Assembly: GCA_902825215.1 (NCBI GenBank)
Contig: LR782234.1
Coordinates: 3,968,001 to 4,032,000, forward strand
Source of the DNA: Pseudomonas fluorescens
GTDB lineage: Bacteria > Pseudomonadota > Gammaproteobacteria > Pseudomonadales > Pseudomonadaceae
Direction: 5' to 3'
Length of the DNA stretch: 64,000 bases
Positions 51,853 to 59,508 of the stretch are shown here, in pieces. A program made the translations under genes and the position numbers. Positions within the stretch are counted from its first letter, which is position 1, and each line of letters opens with the position of its first letter. Under the pieces are notes generated by a model. The model saw only the letters and a list, made by a program, of their open reading frames with translations, made no database searches and was not told the DNA's origin.

Positions 51853-52246
51853 CGATCAATCTGACCTGGTCATTCGCACGTGTGAGGCGCAACGCAGCGC
51901 CGCCATGCTGGGCGGCCACCTGGACATCTTCAGTCATTTGTTCCATCCGGACCTGACCTACATTCACTCCAGCGGCGCTGTCGACACGCTCAAAAGCTAC
52001 CTGGAAAAATGCCGTGCCCGCGAGTTCATCTATCACACCCTCGACCATCGAATCGACAAAGTGACCCGGGTCGGCGACCTCGCCATTGCCTTGGGGGAAA
52101 TGACCACCACCGTCACCTCCGCAGGAGTGCGAAAACATCTGCACAATCGCACGCTTACCGCGTGGCAAAAGACCGATGAGCAATGGCAATTGCTGGTGTA
52201 TCAGGCGACACCGCTCAAGCCGCCAGAGATTCTCGAAGCCCTGTGA
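51842..52246 (+). CDS. SnoaL/NTF2-like protein (DUF4440 type)
   Basis: The 134-residue protein has a cone-like NTF2 fold pattern: EAQRSAAMLGGHLDIFSHLF, HPDLTYIHSSGAVDTLKSYL, VGDLAIALGEMTTTV and LTAWQKTDEQWQLLVYQATP. The family includes isomerases, cyclases and hydrolases as well as plain binding proteins. It overlaps the RidA-like gene, so they are coexpressed. It is the last plus-strand gene of the cluster and is followed by a CCCTG hairpin at about 52286-52315. Confidence 0.82.
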   Translation: MTHNDQSDLVIRTCEAQRSAAMLGGHLDIFSHLFHPDLTYIHSSGAVDTLKSYLEKCRAREFIYHTLDHRIDKVTRVGDLAIALGEMTTTVTSAGVRKHLHNRTLTAWQKTDEQWQLLVYQATPLKPPEILEAL

Positions 52247-52371
52247 GCCGACAAGTGGGCGCCCGCACCGGTCGTGTGAACGACAAGGCCCTGCATGCGT
52301 TGGCGTACAGGGCCTGTCTATTGGCAACAGCTCGATGACCGATCTCGTGTCTCGTATCGCTTTCTATAACC

Positions 52372-53490
52372 TTACGGGCGGATCGCCAACAGCCACGCAA
52401 GGGCGGCGCACATCAGCAGGGTTGCGCCAAGCGCCTGGAACCAGCCTGCCAGGATCAGGCCCAGGCCAATCAGCACGTAGTACATCAAGCCCAGTAGTGC
52501 TCCAGCCGTGCCTAACCGATCTGCATATTCAGTCAACGCAGAACCGAGAATGTTCGGGATCGCCATGCCGAACGCCAAGACCACCAGGAGCATCGGCAAT
52601 ACAAACGCGACATGGTTGTGCAGCAACCACACGCCCATGCCACCGAGTAACGCAGTGCCACTGGCGAGGCGGATCAGTTGCGACGGCTTGAACCCGTTGC
52701 TTAACAGAAATTTGTTTAACCACGCCCCCGACCCCGAACCCAACGCGAGCAGCACACCGCTGTAGCCAAACCAGGCCGGGTCTGCTCCCAGTCGCTCAAA
52801 CATGAACGGCGCCAGGCTGTAATAACTGAACAGCGCGATGTTGAAAGACGCGATCAACAATGCAGAACGCCATATAGCAAAGTCGCGCAGCATGCGTGTG
52901 AGGGTTTCGAGCAGACCGACAGGAACGGGTGCTGCTGGACGGGTTTCCGCCAGTGCGCACCAACACCACAGCCACAGCAGCATTGCCAGCAACAGCAACG
53001 CGCCCAGTGCACCGCGATAACCGAACGCCTGAACCAGGCTGGCGCCGCTGAACAAGCCAATCGCCGGGCTGGCCGCCAGCGCGATGCCCATCAAGGAAAA
53101 TACCTTGGCCAATTCGGCGCCGTTGAAGCGGTCGCGCAATACCGTTTGCGTGACCACCGAGCCCACCGCCGCGCCGAACGCCGCCAACATCTGTGCGAGC
53201 AGCAAAGCGCTGAAGCTGCTGACCCAAAGACCTGAGAATGTCGCCACGACATACATCGCCAGCCCAGCGAGCATCGTCGGCCGTCGACCGATACGGTCAC
53301 ACAGGCGCCCCCACACCACGACTCCGGCAGCAAAGGCGAGGAAATACACGGACATGAATTGCGACGCGGCGTGTGCGTCAACATTGAAGTTACGCCCGAT
53401 GTCGCTCAACGCAGGGCTATACAAGCTTTGCGCGATCTGCGGGAAAGCCATCAGTGCGATCATTAGGAACAGCAAACTTCCAGGGTTCAT
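52372..53490 (-). CDS. MFS transporter (Bcr/CflA-like)
   Basis: The 372-residue carrier starts at ATG 53490, ten bases after GGAGGA; the longer in-frame TTG at 53508 includes the ribosome-binding site itself and is rejected. About 12 helices are visible, with SLYSPALSDIGRNFNVDAHA, VVWGRLCDRIGRRPTMLAGL and RALGA-like loop segments of the Bcr/CflA group. It probably exports a small compound. It is divergent from an AraC gene only 39 bp away, inside a palindrome that carries both Shine–Dalgarno sequences. Confidence 0.85.
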   Translation of the reverse strand: MNPGSLLFLMIALMAFPQIAQSLYSPALSDIGRNFNVDAHAASQFMSVYFLAFAAGVVVWGRLCDRIGRRPTMLAGLAMYVVATFSGLWVSSFSALLLAQMLAAFGAAVGSVVTQTVLRDRFNGAELAKVFSLMGIALAASPAIGLFSGASLVQAFGYRGALGALLLLAMLLWLWCWCALAETRPAAPVPVGLLETLTRMLRDFAIWRSALLIASFNIALFSYYSLAPFMFERLGADPAWFGYSGVLLALGSGSGAWLNKFLLSNGFKPSQLIRLASGTALLGGMGVWLLHNHVAFVLPMLLVVLAFGMAIPNILGSALTEYADRLGTAGALLGLMYYVLIGLGLILAGWFQALGATLLMCAALAWLLAIRP

Positions 53491-53529
53491 TCTTAACGAC
53501 TCCTCCAAAAACCGGGAGGAGTTTAAGCA

Positions 53530-54351
53530 GTGACCACTGGCGTATTATCCGAAGCTCGCCAATCTATCGTTGAAATCGGACATCTTATGGCTTGGCTCGA
53601 TGCTCACGCACGTTTTGACCCGGACCGTTTCACAGCGCCGGCGATCGGTATCGCTTCGACACTGGGCGATCATGATTCAGGCTTGCATCGCCACCAACGC
53701 GGCCAATTGCTTTACACCCGAGAGGGCTGCACGCGAATCACCCTGGCGCAGCATTTATGCTTGTTGCCACCGTCGCGGGCAGCGTGGATTCCACCCGGTA
53801 TCAGCCATCGGGCGGTGATGCAGCGAAGCGTTGATTACCGCTCCATCTACCTGATCCCGCGGCTGTGTCAGGCCCTGCCGCAGCAGGTCTGCATCATCGA
53901 AGTCAGCCCTTTGCTGCGCGCGGTACTGGAACCCATGGCAGTCGCGGCGTTCGACACCGACTGGCAGCAAGGTCGATTCGTCCATTTGCTCGGCCTGTGC
54001 CTGAGCGAAATCGCTGAAGCAGCACAGCAACCGATGTTGTTGCCGTTGCCCCAGGACAAACGCCTTGCTCCGCTATTGAAAATGCTCACGCAACTGCCGC
54101 CGGAACTCCAGGTTCTGGAACAACAGACAGGCGCGAGCAGTCGCACCATCGGACGGATTTTTCAACGCGAAACCGGCATGAGCTATCAGCAATGGCGCCA
54201 ACAATGGCGACTGATGCGCGCCATGGAATTGCTCGTTTCCGGACGCAGCCTCGGCTACTGCGCAAGCGCACTGGGCTTTGCCAGCGACAGTGCATTCATT
54301 GCGTTCTTCAAGGGCATGACGGGGAATACACCGGGGCATTGGCTCAAATGA
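53530..54351 (+). CDS. AraC-family transcriptional regulator
   Basis: The 273-residue regulator has a cupin sensor (LGDHDSGLHRHQRGQLLYTREG, LPPSRAAWIPPGISHRA) and a C-terminal double helix-turn-helix (TGASSRTIGRIFQRETGMSYQQW, LGYCASALGFASDSAFIAFF). GTG 53530 has GGAG eight bases upstream; ATG 53587 (MAWLDAHARFDPD) is a real alternative and would leave more room for promoters. It probably controls the divergent MFS carrier, as AraC regulators of this HRHxRGQ type usually do. Confidence 0.85.
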   Translation: MTTGVLSEARQSIVEIGHLMAWLDAHARFDPDRFTAPAIGIASTLGDHDSGLHRHQRGQLLYTREGCTRITLAQHLCLLPPSRAAWIPPGISHRAVMQRSVDYRSIYLIPRLCQALPQQVCIIEVSPLLRAVLEPMAVAAFDTDWQQGRFVHLLGLCLSEIAEAAQQPMLLPLPQDKRLAPLLKMLTQLPPELQVLEQQTGASSRTIGRIFQRETGMSYQQWRQQWRLMRAMELLVSGRSLGYCASALGFASDSAFIAFFKGMTGNTPGHWLK

Positions 54352-54356
54352 AAAAG

Positions 54357-54398
54357 CGGCCGATCAGTCAGCAATGTCGCAACTGATCAGCCACTTTT
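54357..54398. terminator. Possible bidirectional terminator
   Basis: GCGGCCGATCAGT and ACTGATCAGCC can pair with one mismatch, flanked by AAAAA on the left and CTTTT on the right. It lies in the tail-to-tail gap between the AraC and AhpD-like genes. Confidence 0.45.
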
Positions 54399-54407
54399 GG
54401 CAAAGCC

Positions 54408-54848
54408 TCAAGCCTGCGGCATTTTTCGAAAGCCCACCGCCAAACGGTTCCAGCTGTTGATGGTGCTGATCGCCACGGTCAGGTCGACCATTTCCTTGGG
54501 CGTGAACTGTGCGGCGACCACTTCGTAGTCTGCGTCCGGGGCATGAGTCAGGCTCAGTTGCGTCAGTGACTCGGTCCAGAGCAGCGCGGCGCGTTCGCGG
54601 TCGCTGAAAAACGGCGCTTCACGCCAGGCGGTGACCGCGAACAGGCGACGCGGGGTTTCGCCGCCCTTGATCGCGTCAGCGGTGTGCATGTCGATGCAGA
54701 AGGCGCAGCCGTTGATTTGCGAGGCGCGCAGTTTGACCAGTTCGATCAGGGTCTTTTCCAACGGCAGTCTGGACACTGCGGTTTCCAGCGCCATCATTGC
54801 TTTCAAGGCATCTGGGGAAGCGGTGTAGAAATCGGTACGAGGCTGCAT
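54408..54848 (-). CDS. Carboxymuconolactone decarboxylase/AhpD-family protein
   Basis: The 146-residue all-helical protein carries the AhpD redox motif CAFCIDMH (Cys48, Cys51, His55), preceded by ELVKLRASQING. Members of this subgroup are peroxidase-like or of unknown activity; the CxxC shows redox chemistry rather than decarboxylation. It stands alone and is not adjacent to ahpC. The ATG at 54848 has a GGAG site (ACCCGGAGTCACC). Confidence 0.88.
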   Translation of the reverse strand: MQPRTDFYTASPDALKAMMALETAVSRLPLEKTLIELVKLRASQINGCAFCIDMHTADAIKGGETPRRLFAVTAWREAPFFSDRERAALLWTESLTQLSLTHAPDADYEVVAAQFTPKEMVDLTVAISTINSWNRLAVGFRKMPQA

Positions 54849-55038
54849 GGTGACTCCGGGTCGCGAGTGAGTGAATGTGTGACCACGTTAGCCCCCGCAG
54901 TGGTTTACACAAATAGCCAATATCCGCGAAGTTCAGGAGGCCACTTGCCCGGCCGTTGACCACTCGTCAGCCGACTGGCACCAAGGCTTTCACGCGTCAG
55001 ACCAATATCAGGTACATGCCTTTTTCAGGAGATGCACC

Positions 55039-55392
55039 ATGATCACGCGCAAACTCACTTCCCTCTTGCTCGCCGGCCTGCTCGCCACCGCCTCGGCTGG
55101 CAGTTTCGCGGCGAATGACAGCACCGACGCTACCGGGACCAAATCCGGCGGCACAGGCAGCTCGACCATGCCTCCAGACAACACGCCGGGCTCGCCTTCG
55201 GCGGGCGACGGCTCCTCCGGTGGTTCCGTTGGCGGTTCGGGGACCAATTCGGGCACCGGTTCCATGGGCACCGGTGTCGGCACTGGCACCGGCACCAACG
55301 GTGGCGCCAGCGGTTCAGGCTCCGGCGCGGGCGGTGGCACCGGTTCGGCCGGCGGCGGCACTGGCGGTGCGGGTGGTGGCTCGGGCAGCTGA
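55039..55392 (+). CDS. Exported Gly/Ser/Thr-rich low-complexity protein
   Basis: The 117-residue protein has a signal peptide (MITRKLTSLLLAGLLATASAGSFA) then a mature part almost entirely Gly, Ser, Thr, Ala and Asn in GSGT/GGTGS runs, with no Cys or aromatic residue. It is preceded by an AGGAGATGCACC site. Similar short Gly-rich exported proteins occur in pseudomonads with no known role. The composition suggests an extended or disordered wall-exposed or secreted chain. Confidence 0.75.
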   Translation: MITRKLTSLLLAGLLATASAGSFAANDSTDATGTKSGGTGSSTMPPDNTPGSPSAGDGSSGGSVGGSGTNSGTGSMGTGVGTGTGTNGGASGSGSGAGGGTGSAGGGTGGAGGGSGS

Positions 55393-55436
55393 ACGAACAA
55401 GAGCCACCCCAGGTAGGTAGGCAGGTAACCTTTCAC

Positions 55437-55526
55437 TGTGGGAGCGAGCCTGCTCGCGAAAGCGGTCTATCAGTCGACATTTGCATGACTGACATTCTGC
55501 TTTCGCGAGCAGGCTCGCTCCCACAA
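55437..55526. repeat. REP pair (GAGCCTGCTCGCG type)
   Basis: Inverted GTGGGAGCGAGCCTGCTCGC units lie in the gap between the Gly-rich gene and the convergent diguanylate cyclase gene. Confidence 0.85.
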
Positions 55527-55552
55527 GTTTTGCTTTAGGTCGAAGTCGACAG

Positions 55553-57121
55553 TCAGCGATCCGAGCGCATCAATTCGGCAAAGCCGCTGTCCAGCGACAA
55601 CACTGCCGCGCGATTGCGGCCGGCATTTTTCGCCTGATACAACGCCGCGTCCGCGCGCTGGATGAAGGCTTCCGGGCTGTCATTGCCGCTCGGTATGAAC
55701 GCATAACAACCCAGACTCACCGTCAGGTACCCGGTCGGCGAGCCGCTGTGAATGATGTGCTTGTCGATCACGCTACGACGAATCTGCCCGGCGATCGCCA
55801 GCGCACCGTTGATGTCGGTGTCCGGCAGCAACACCGCAAACTCTTCCCCGCCGTACCGCACCGCCAGATCGGACTTGCGCTGGCAACACGTCCTCAGCAC
55901 CTGGGCGACCTGCGTCAGGCACTGATCACCAGCAACATGCCCGTAGGCATCGTTGTAGCGTTTGAAAAAATCGATATCGAGCATGATCAGGCTGACCGGA
56001 CTGACCTGCCGCGCGCCACGGGCGAATTCGATTTCCAGCGAGCGCTCGAACAAACGCCGATTGGCCAGCCCGGTCAGGCTGTCGTGCGTGGCGATCTGCT
56101 CCAGCGCCCGTTGCGCCTTGCGCAGGTTTTTCTCGATGCGTTCGCCATCGCGCACTTGATGGATAAACACCCAGCCGAACAGGCCGATGCCGAGAATCAC
56201 CAGCGCGACGATCACGCTCGACTGAAACGCGCGCTCATACCAACCCTGAAGAATCGTATCCCGCGAGGTCGCCGCCGATACCACTAATGGATAAGACGCC
56301 AACTGCCGATAGCCATAAAGCCTTTCGGTGCCGTCGACGTAAGAATCAAGCATCGCGGTGCCCGCCGTGGCATTGGGCAGCAGCGTTTGAAAAATCTGCC
56401 CACGCGCCACCGAGGTGCCAATCAGCGACTCATCGAATGGCCGCCGTGCAAGCAGCGTTCCGTCAGTCAGGGCGAGGAACATGATGCCGTTGTCGTCGAG
56501 GCTGAAGCTTTTGAAGAACTGATCGAAGTACGACATCTTGATGCCGGCCAGCAACACGCCCTCGAAATGGCCGGCATGATCATTGATGCGCTTGGAGATC
56601 GGGATGATCCATTCGCCATTTTCGCGGCTGCGAATCGCCGGCCCGATGTGCGCCAGCGTCGACACGTTCTGCTGGTGAAACTTGAAGTATTCTCGGTCGG
56701 CAACACCCTCGCCACGCGGCAGATTGGCAAACGAGGTGATCACCCACTGCCCGTCGCGATCGAACAGAAAGATGCCGTGCAACTGCGTCAGTTGCTGCGC
56801 ACGCCGAGCGAAGATGCGCTGCAAACGCGGCTTTTGCGCAGCACCGTAACCATCATCCTCGATCCAGTCGACCAGGCTGGTCATCACCAGGTCGGCCGCC
56901 AGGAACGTATCCTCGGCCTGCTGCGCCATCGCCCGGGTCAGATTGCTCGAAGCCGCCTGCGCCACCGCCAGATCCTGACGCTGTGACTGCTGCAGTTGCA
57001 GGTACAACAGACCGGACAGGCACAGGCTTACCGCGACGATAAACAGCACGGCTGCTTTACGTAACGGCAAGCGTTTAAGCGCACCGGGGGCGTGTTGCTG
57101 ATCGGGAATGGGGAAAGGCAA
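55553..57121 (-). CDS. Membrane diguanylate cyclase with Cache-type sensor (GGDEF)
   Basis: The start is uncertain: I place it at TTG 57121, six bases after AGGA, because no in-frame ATG exists near the N-terminus; the frame stays open to 57208. The product (about 522 residues) has TM1 (AAVLFIVAVSLCLSGLLYLQ), a periplasmic PDC/Cache sensor of about 240 residues (SFANLPRGEGVADREYFKFH, WIIPISKRINDHAGHFEGVL), TM2 and a GGDEF domain with active-site GGEEF (VRYGGEEFAVLLPD) and an inhibitory RxxD site (RKSD). It makes cyclic di-GMP and should be feedback-inhibited. Confidence 0.88.
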   Translation of the reverse strand: MPFPIPDQQHAPGALKRLPLRKAAVLFIVAVSLCLSGLLYLQLQQSQRQDLAVAQAASSNLTRAMAQQAEDTFLAADLVMTSLVDWIEDDGYGAAQKPRLQRIFARRAQQLTQLHGIFLFDRDGQWVITSFANLPRGEGVADREYFKFHQQNVSTLAHIGPAIRSRENGEWIIPISKRINDHAGHFEGVLLAGIKMSYFDQFFKSFSLDDNGIMFLALTDGTLLARRPFDESLIGTSVARGQIFQTLLPNATAGTAMLDSYVDGTERLYGYRQLASYPLVVSAATSRDTILQGWYERAFQSSVIVALVILGIGLFGWVFIHQVRDGERIEKNLRKAQRALEQIATHDSLTGLANRRLFERSLEIEFARGARQVSPVSLIMLDIDFFKRYNDAYGHVAGDQCLTQVAQVLRTCCQRKSDLAVRYGGEEFAVLLPDTDINGALAIAGQIRRSVIDKHIIHSGSPTGYLTVSLGCYAFIPSGNDSPEAFIQRADAALYQAKNAGRNRAAVLSLDSGFAELMRSDR

Positions 57122-57209
57122 AAGCAAGTCCTGGGCAGATACGACGAGGGCGCCAGTGGAAAAACCCTTATGTTTTATGAGCGTAGCCCAGCGGCATGTC
57201 CCCGGCAAA

Positions 57210-57358
57210 CGCAGCGCTCATGCCTGTTATATCGGCGTGTGTCAGGAATGGATGATCGCGTTTCGTCGATTTATTTTGCGGCTTGGGCGGGTGGATTTTG
57301 CGGCTGCAGGAAGTGAGCGATCGTGGGGAGTTCGCGCCTGAACTCCCCGTTTTTTTTT
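57210..57358 (+). ncRNA. Possible orphan small RNA ending in an intrinsic terminator
   Basis: A perfect GGGGAGTTC/GAACTCCCC stem (57325-57349) followed by nine T residues points along the plus strand, but no plus-strand gene lies upstream; both neighbours are on the minus strand. The preceding stretch of about 110 bp is rich in GGA triplets (AGGAATGGATG, GTGGATTT, CAGGAAG). The 5' end is a guess. It could instead be a terminator blocking antisense transcription. Confidence 0.35.
57325..57358 (+). terminator. Intrinsic terminator (plus-strand orientation)
   Basis: A 9-bp GC-rich stem with a GCGCCT loop is followed by nine T residues; the T-tract touches the stop codon of the minus-strand lipoprotein gene. 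Confidence 0.85.
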
Positions 57359-57879
57359 CAGCGGGGTTTGTTGATTTCCCGCAGCAGATCGGCGACGGGG
57401 ATGTGCAGGGTGTTGGAGTAATAGGGTTTGTAACCGTAGGCGGTGACCACGACTTTGCAGGGGATTTGTTGTTTGTTGGACAGGAGGTGGTTGAGTTCTG
57501 CTACTGAGAGATTCCTTTCAGAACTGCGGTCACTGGAGGTTTCGACCATGAACGCGCGGGTCAGATAAGAAAACGTCCCCGTCTGCTGCGCATTTTCATC
57601 CGATCGTATCAAGCCAAAAGCGGAAAACTGCATGGCTTTACCCATTGTAAAATCGTGGTCATCGGCTAATGCACAACGCAGCATGCCTGAAACCATCCCG
57701 ACACGTTCGCCGCGTCCAAAAAGATCGAGAACGTCGATATCCGATTGATATCTGATGTCGTATAAAAGCGTTTTTTCGCGTTTAACAGAAACAAAATCAA
57801 TGTTGGCCGGGGGCTTTGTGTGGTCTTTCGCACAGCCGGAACCCAAGGCTATAGCAACAAAAAGGAAGACTTTATACAC
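57358..57879 (-). CDS. Putative lipoprotein of unknown family
   Basis: The 173-residue product starts at GTG 57879 (AGTCTTCCTTTTTG lies just after it; AGG sites upstream are poor). The N-terminus MYKVFLFVAIALGSGCAKDH has a lipobox-like GSGC. The mature part has no domain I recognise; it contains two further Cys (LRCALADDH, IPCKVVVTAYGY). The gene reads AT-richer than its neighbours, which hints at recent acquisition. It lies between the orphan terminator and the RNase gene. Confidence 0.7.
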   Translation of the reverse strand: MYKVFLFVAIALGSGCAKDHTKPPANIDFVSVKREKTLLYDIRYQSDIDVLDLFGRGERVGMVSGMLRCALADDHDFTMGKAMQFSAFGLIRSDENAQQTGTFSYLTRAFMVETSSDRSSERNLSVAELNHLLSNKQQIPCKVVVTAYGYKPYYSNTLHIPVADLLREINKPR

Positions 57880-58007
57880 GGCTAGTCCTAACGAAATACG
57901 CGAGAGATGGCGGTGCCTTCCCCGCTACTGCTATCAAGGTCTATTTATTTGGTCCTTTTGGGGGCGCAAGCATGCGGGAAACTTGCAGGTGCTTAAAATC
58001 TTCAGGC

Positions 58008-58042
58008 AAAAAAACAGGCGCCTTCTCGGGCGCCTGTTTTTT
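58008..58042. terminator. Bidirectional intrinsic terminator
   Basis: ACAGGCGCC/GGCGCCTGT with a TTCTCG-type loop is flanked by AAAAAA on the left and TTTTTT on the right. On the minus strand it ends the RNase T2 gene. Confidence 0.92.
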
Positions 58043-58061
58043 ATCACTGATACCGCTCGAC

Positions 58062-58727
58062 TTAGCGCGACGGCGGCACCCGAATGTCGCCCGCCCGGCA
58101 CTGGGTTTTCACGCCTTTGCCGCACGCCGCGAACTGTAGATCCTTGCCCATGCACACGCGTACTTCCGACAGTTCCGGGCCACTGCAGATCACTGCAACA
58201 CCATCGGCCGGAATCCCCGGGTTGGCCTTGCGAAACAGCTGGGCAATTTCCTGCGCCTCGAAGTAATACGAGGTGCTGAACGGTTGCAGTTCTTCCGGGA
58301 TTTTCACCGCCGCCACGGCTTTGTCTGCTTCATCCAGATACCCCATCGCGCCGAGGCCGCTGCACGTACCGTGCTTGGACCATTCGTGGTCGAGCAGTTT
58401 TTTCGTCGGAAACAGTGTCAGGCCTTTGCTGGTTTCCGACGCCGACAATTTCGTCAGCGGTGGACAAGATTGCGGCCAGCCACCCGCGGCATATTGCGGC
58501 CACAGCCCGTGCAGCACGAAGCCGTAACCCTTGCCGGAACACTGCACATCATCTTTATGGGTCAGGCAAAAGGTCGGCGACCACGACAGCGCCAGCAGGT
58601 AGTAGTCGAACACCCCTGCCACCGACGCCGTCTGAGCCTTGCTTGATTGCGATTGCCGCGCCGAACTCAGGCCGATGCTACCGGCCGTCAGTGCAATCAC
58701 TGCGAAAATTGTAAACAGCTTTTTCAT
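58062..58727 (-). CDS. Periplasmic ribonuclease T2 family enzyme
   Basis: The 221-residue protein has a signal peptide (MKKLFTIFAVIALTAGSIGLSSA) and both catalytic segments of the T2 family: CAS I GFVLHGLWPQY and CAS II HEWSKHGTCSG. Its six or more Cys would form disulfides in the periplasm. Such enzymes (E. coli RNase I) degrade exogenous or released RNA without base preference. It stands alone, with an AAGGAGTGGGTAG site before the ATG. Confidence 0.92.
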   Translation of the reverse strand: MKKLFTIFAVIALTAGSIGLSSARQSQSSKAQTASVAGVFDYYLLALSWSPTFCLTHKDDVQCSGKGYGFVLHGLWPQYAAGGWPQSCPPLTKLSASETSKGLTLFPTKKLLDHEWSKHGTCSGLGAMGYLDEADKAVAAVKIPEELQPFSTSYYFEAQEIAQLFRKANPGIPADGVAVICSGPELSEVRVCMGKDLQFAACGKGVKTQCRAGDIRVPPSR

Positions 58728-58891
58728 CTACCCACTCCTTGGGACGCCTGCGTTAATGGTTTCGCTCCGGACCCGACCGGGCCAGCGCTGATTTCGCCAC
58801 GCTTGTGTTGCAAGCGCATGACGCAAGGCAAAGCCTGACGCCTTCACAGGGTCTACGATTAACAGGCAGACATCCAACCAAGGGATCCGAC

Positions 58892-59365
58892 ATGAGTAAA
58901 GCAGACGAACTCGCCGCCAAACTCAAGCACGTCCATGCTGACGACATTACTTGCGCTGAACTGGAAATCGATTGCTGGCCCGCTCAGGTGTATGACTTGT
59001 ACCACCGCATCGAAGCCTGGTTACAGCCCGTCACCGAGGTCGGACTGAAGATCCGGCGCAATCCTACGCATGTTTGCGAAACTTCACCGGACGGCGAAGC
59101 CCATGACTACGCCATCGACCAACTGATCATCGAGGCCAATCACCACAGCCTGACGTTCGATCCGATTGCGCGGTTTACCGAAGATGGTTGCGGACGGGTG
59201 CAAATCAATGTGCCGGGGCGGGATCATTCGTTGCTGCGCACGGTTGATGAACATCACGAAAGTCATTGGTGGTTGCAGTCGGTCGAGACCGGGCAGGAGC
59301 CGGATGCGATTGCATTGACGGAGAACAATCTGTTGCAGGTGGTGCAGGAAGGGTTGGGGCTTTGA
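58892..59365 (+). CDS. Hypothetical cytosolic protein, 157 residues
   Basis: The start is ATG 58892 (MSKADELAAKLKHVHADDIT), preceded by AAGGGA. The protein is acidic, with no signal peptide or membrane helix. Segments such as CWPAQVYDLYHRIEAWLQPV, DQLIIEANHHSLTFDPIARF and TENNLLQVVQEGLGL suggest a mixed alpha/beta fold. I recognise no family or catalytic motif. It lies between the RNase gene (divergent) and the copper operon. Confidence 0.7.
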   Translation: MSKADELAAKLKHVHADDITCAELEIDCWPAQVYDLYHRIEAWLQPVTEVGLKIRRNPTHVCETSPDGEAHDYAIDQLIIEANHHSLTFDPIARFTEDGCGRVQINVPGRDHSLLRTVDEHHESHWWLQSVETGQEPDAIALTENNLLQVVQEGLGL

Positions 59366-59420
59366 TTCGCACCTTACGCCCCACCGGGACGCCCTGGTCA
59401 ACATGGCTTGCGCGCTGAAC

Positions 59421-59437
59421 CTGTCAAAACTGTAATC
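59421..59437 (+). promoter_or_regulatory. Candidate copper-responsive regulator site upstream of copA
   Basis: CTGTCAAAACTGTAATC contains two CTGT half-sites 9 bp apart, the spacing usual for OmpR-type regulators such as CopR/CusR. It lies 72 bp before the copA start. No copRS genes are in the window. Confidence 0.35.
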
Positions 59438-59508
59438 CGCGCCTCAGCCAACTGAAAGCTGGCGCTGGTTAGCCTTCCCGTCATGAGTCAAACGGGGATT
59501 TTCAGCGC

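Noticed and set aside
54408..54848. True 4-carboxymuconolactone decarboxylase (PcaC)
   Set aside because: The CAFCIDMH motif is the AhpD-type redox site, and no protocatechuate-pathway genes are nearby.
57092..57341. Plus-strand small protein before the orphan terminator
   Set aside because: Two frames are open (57092-57316 and 57108-57341), but both overlap the start of the diguanylate cyclase gene and neither shows a good ribosome site or recognisable sequence; the RNA explanation is kept instead.
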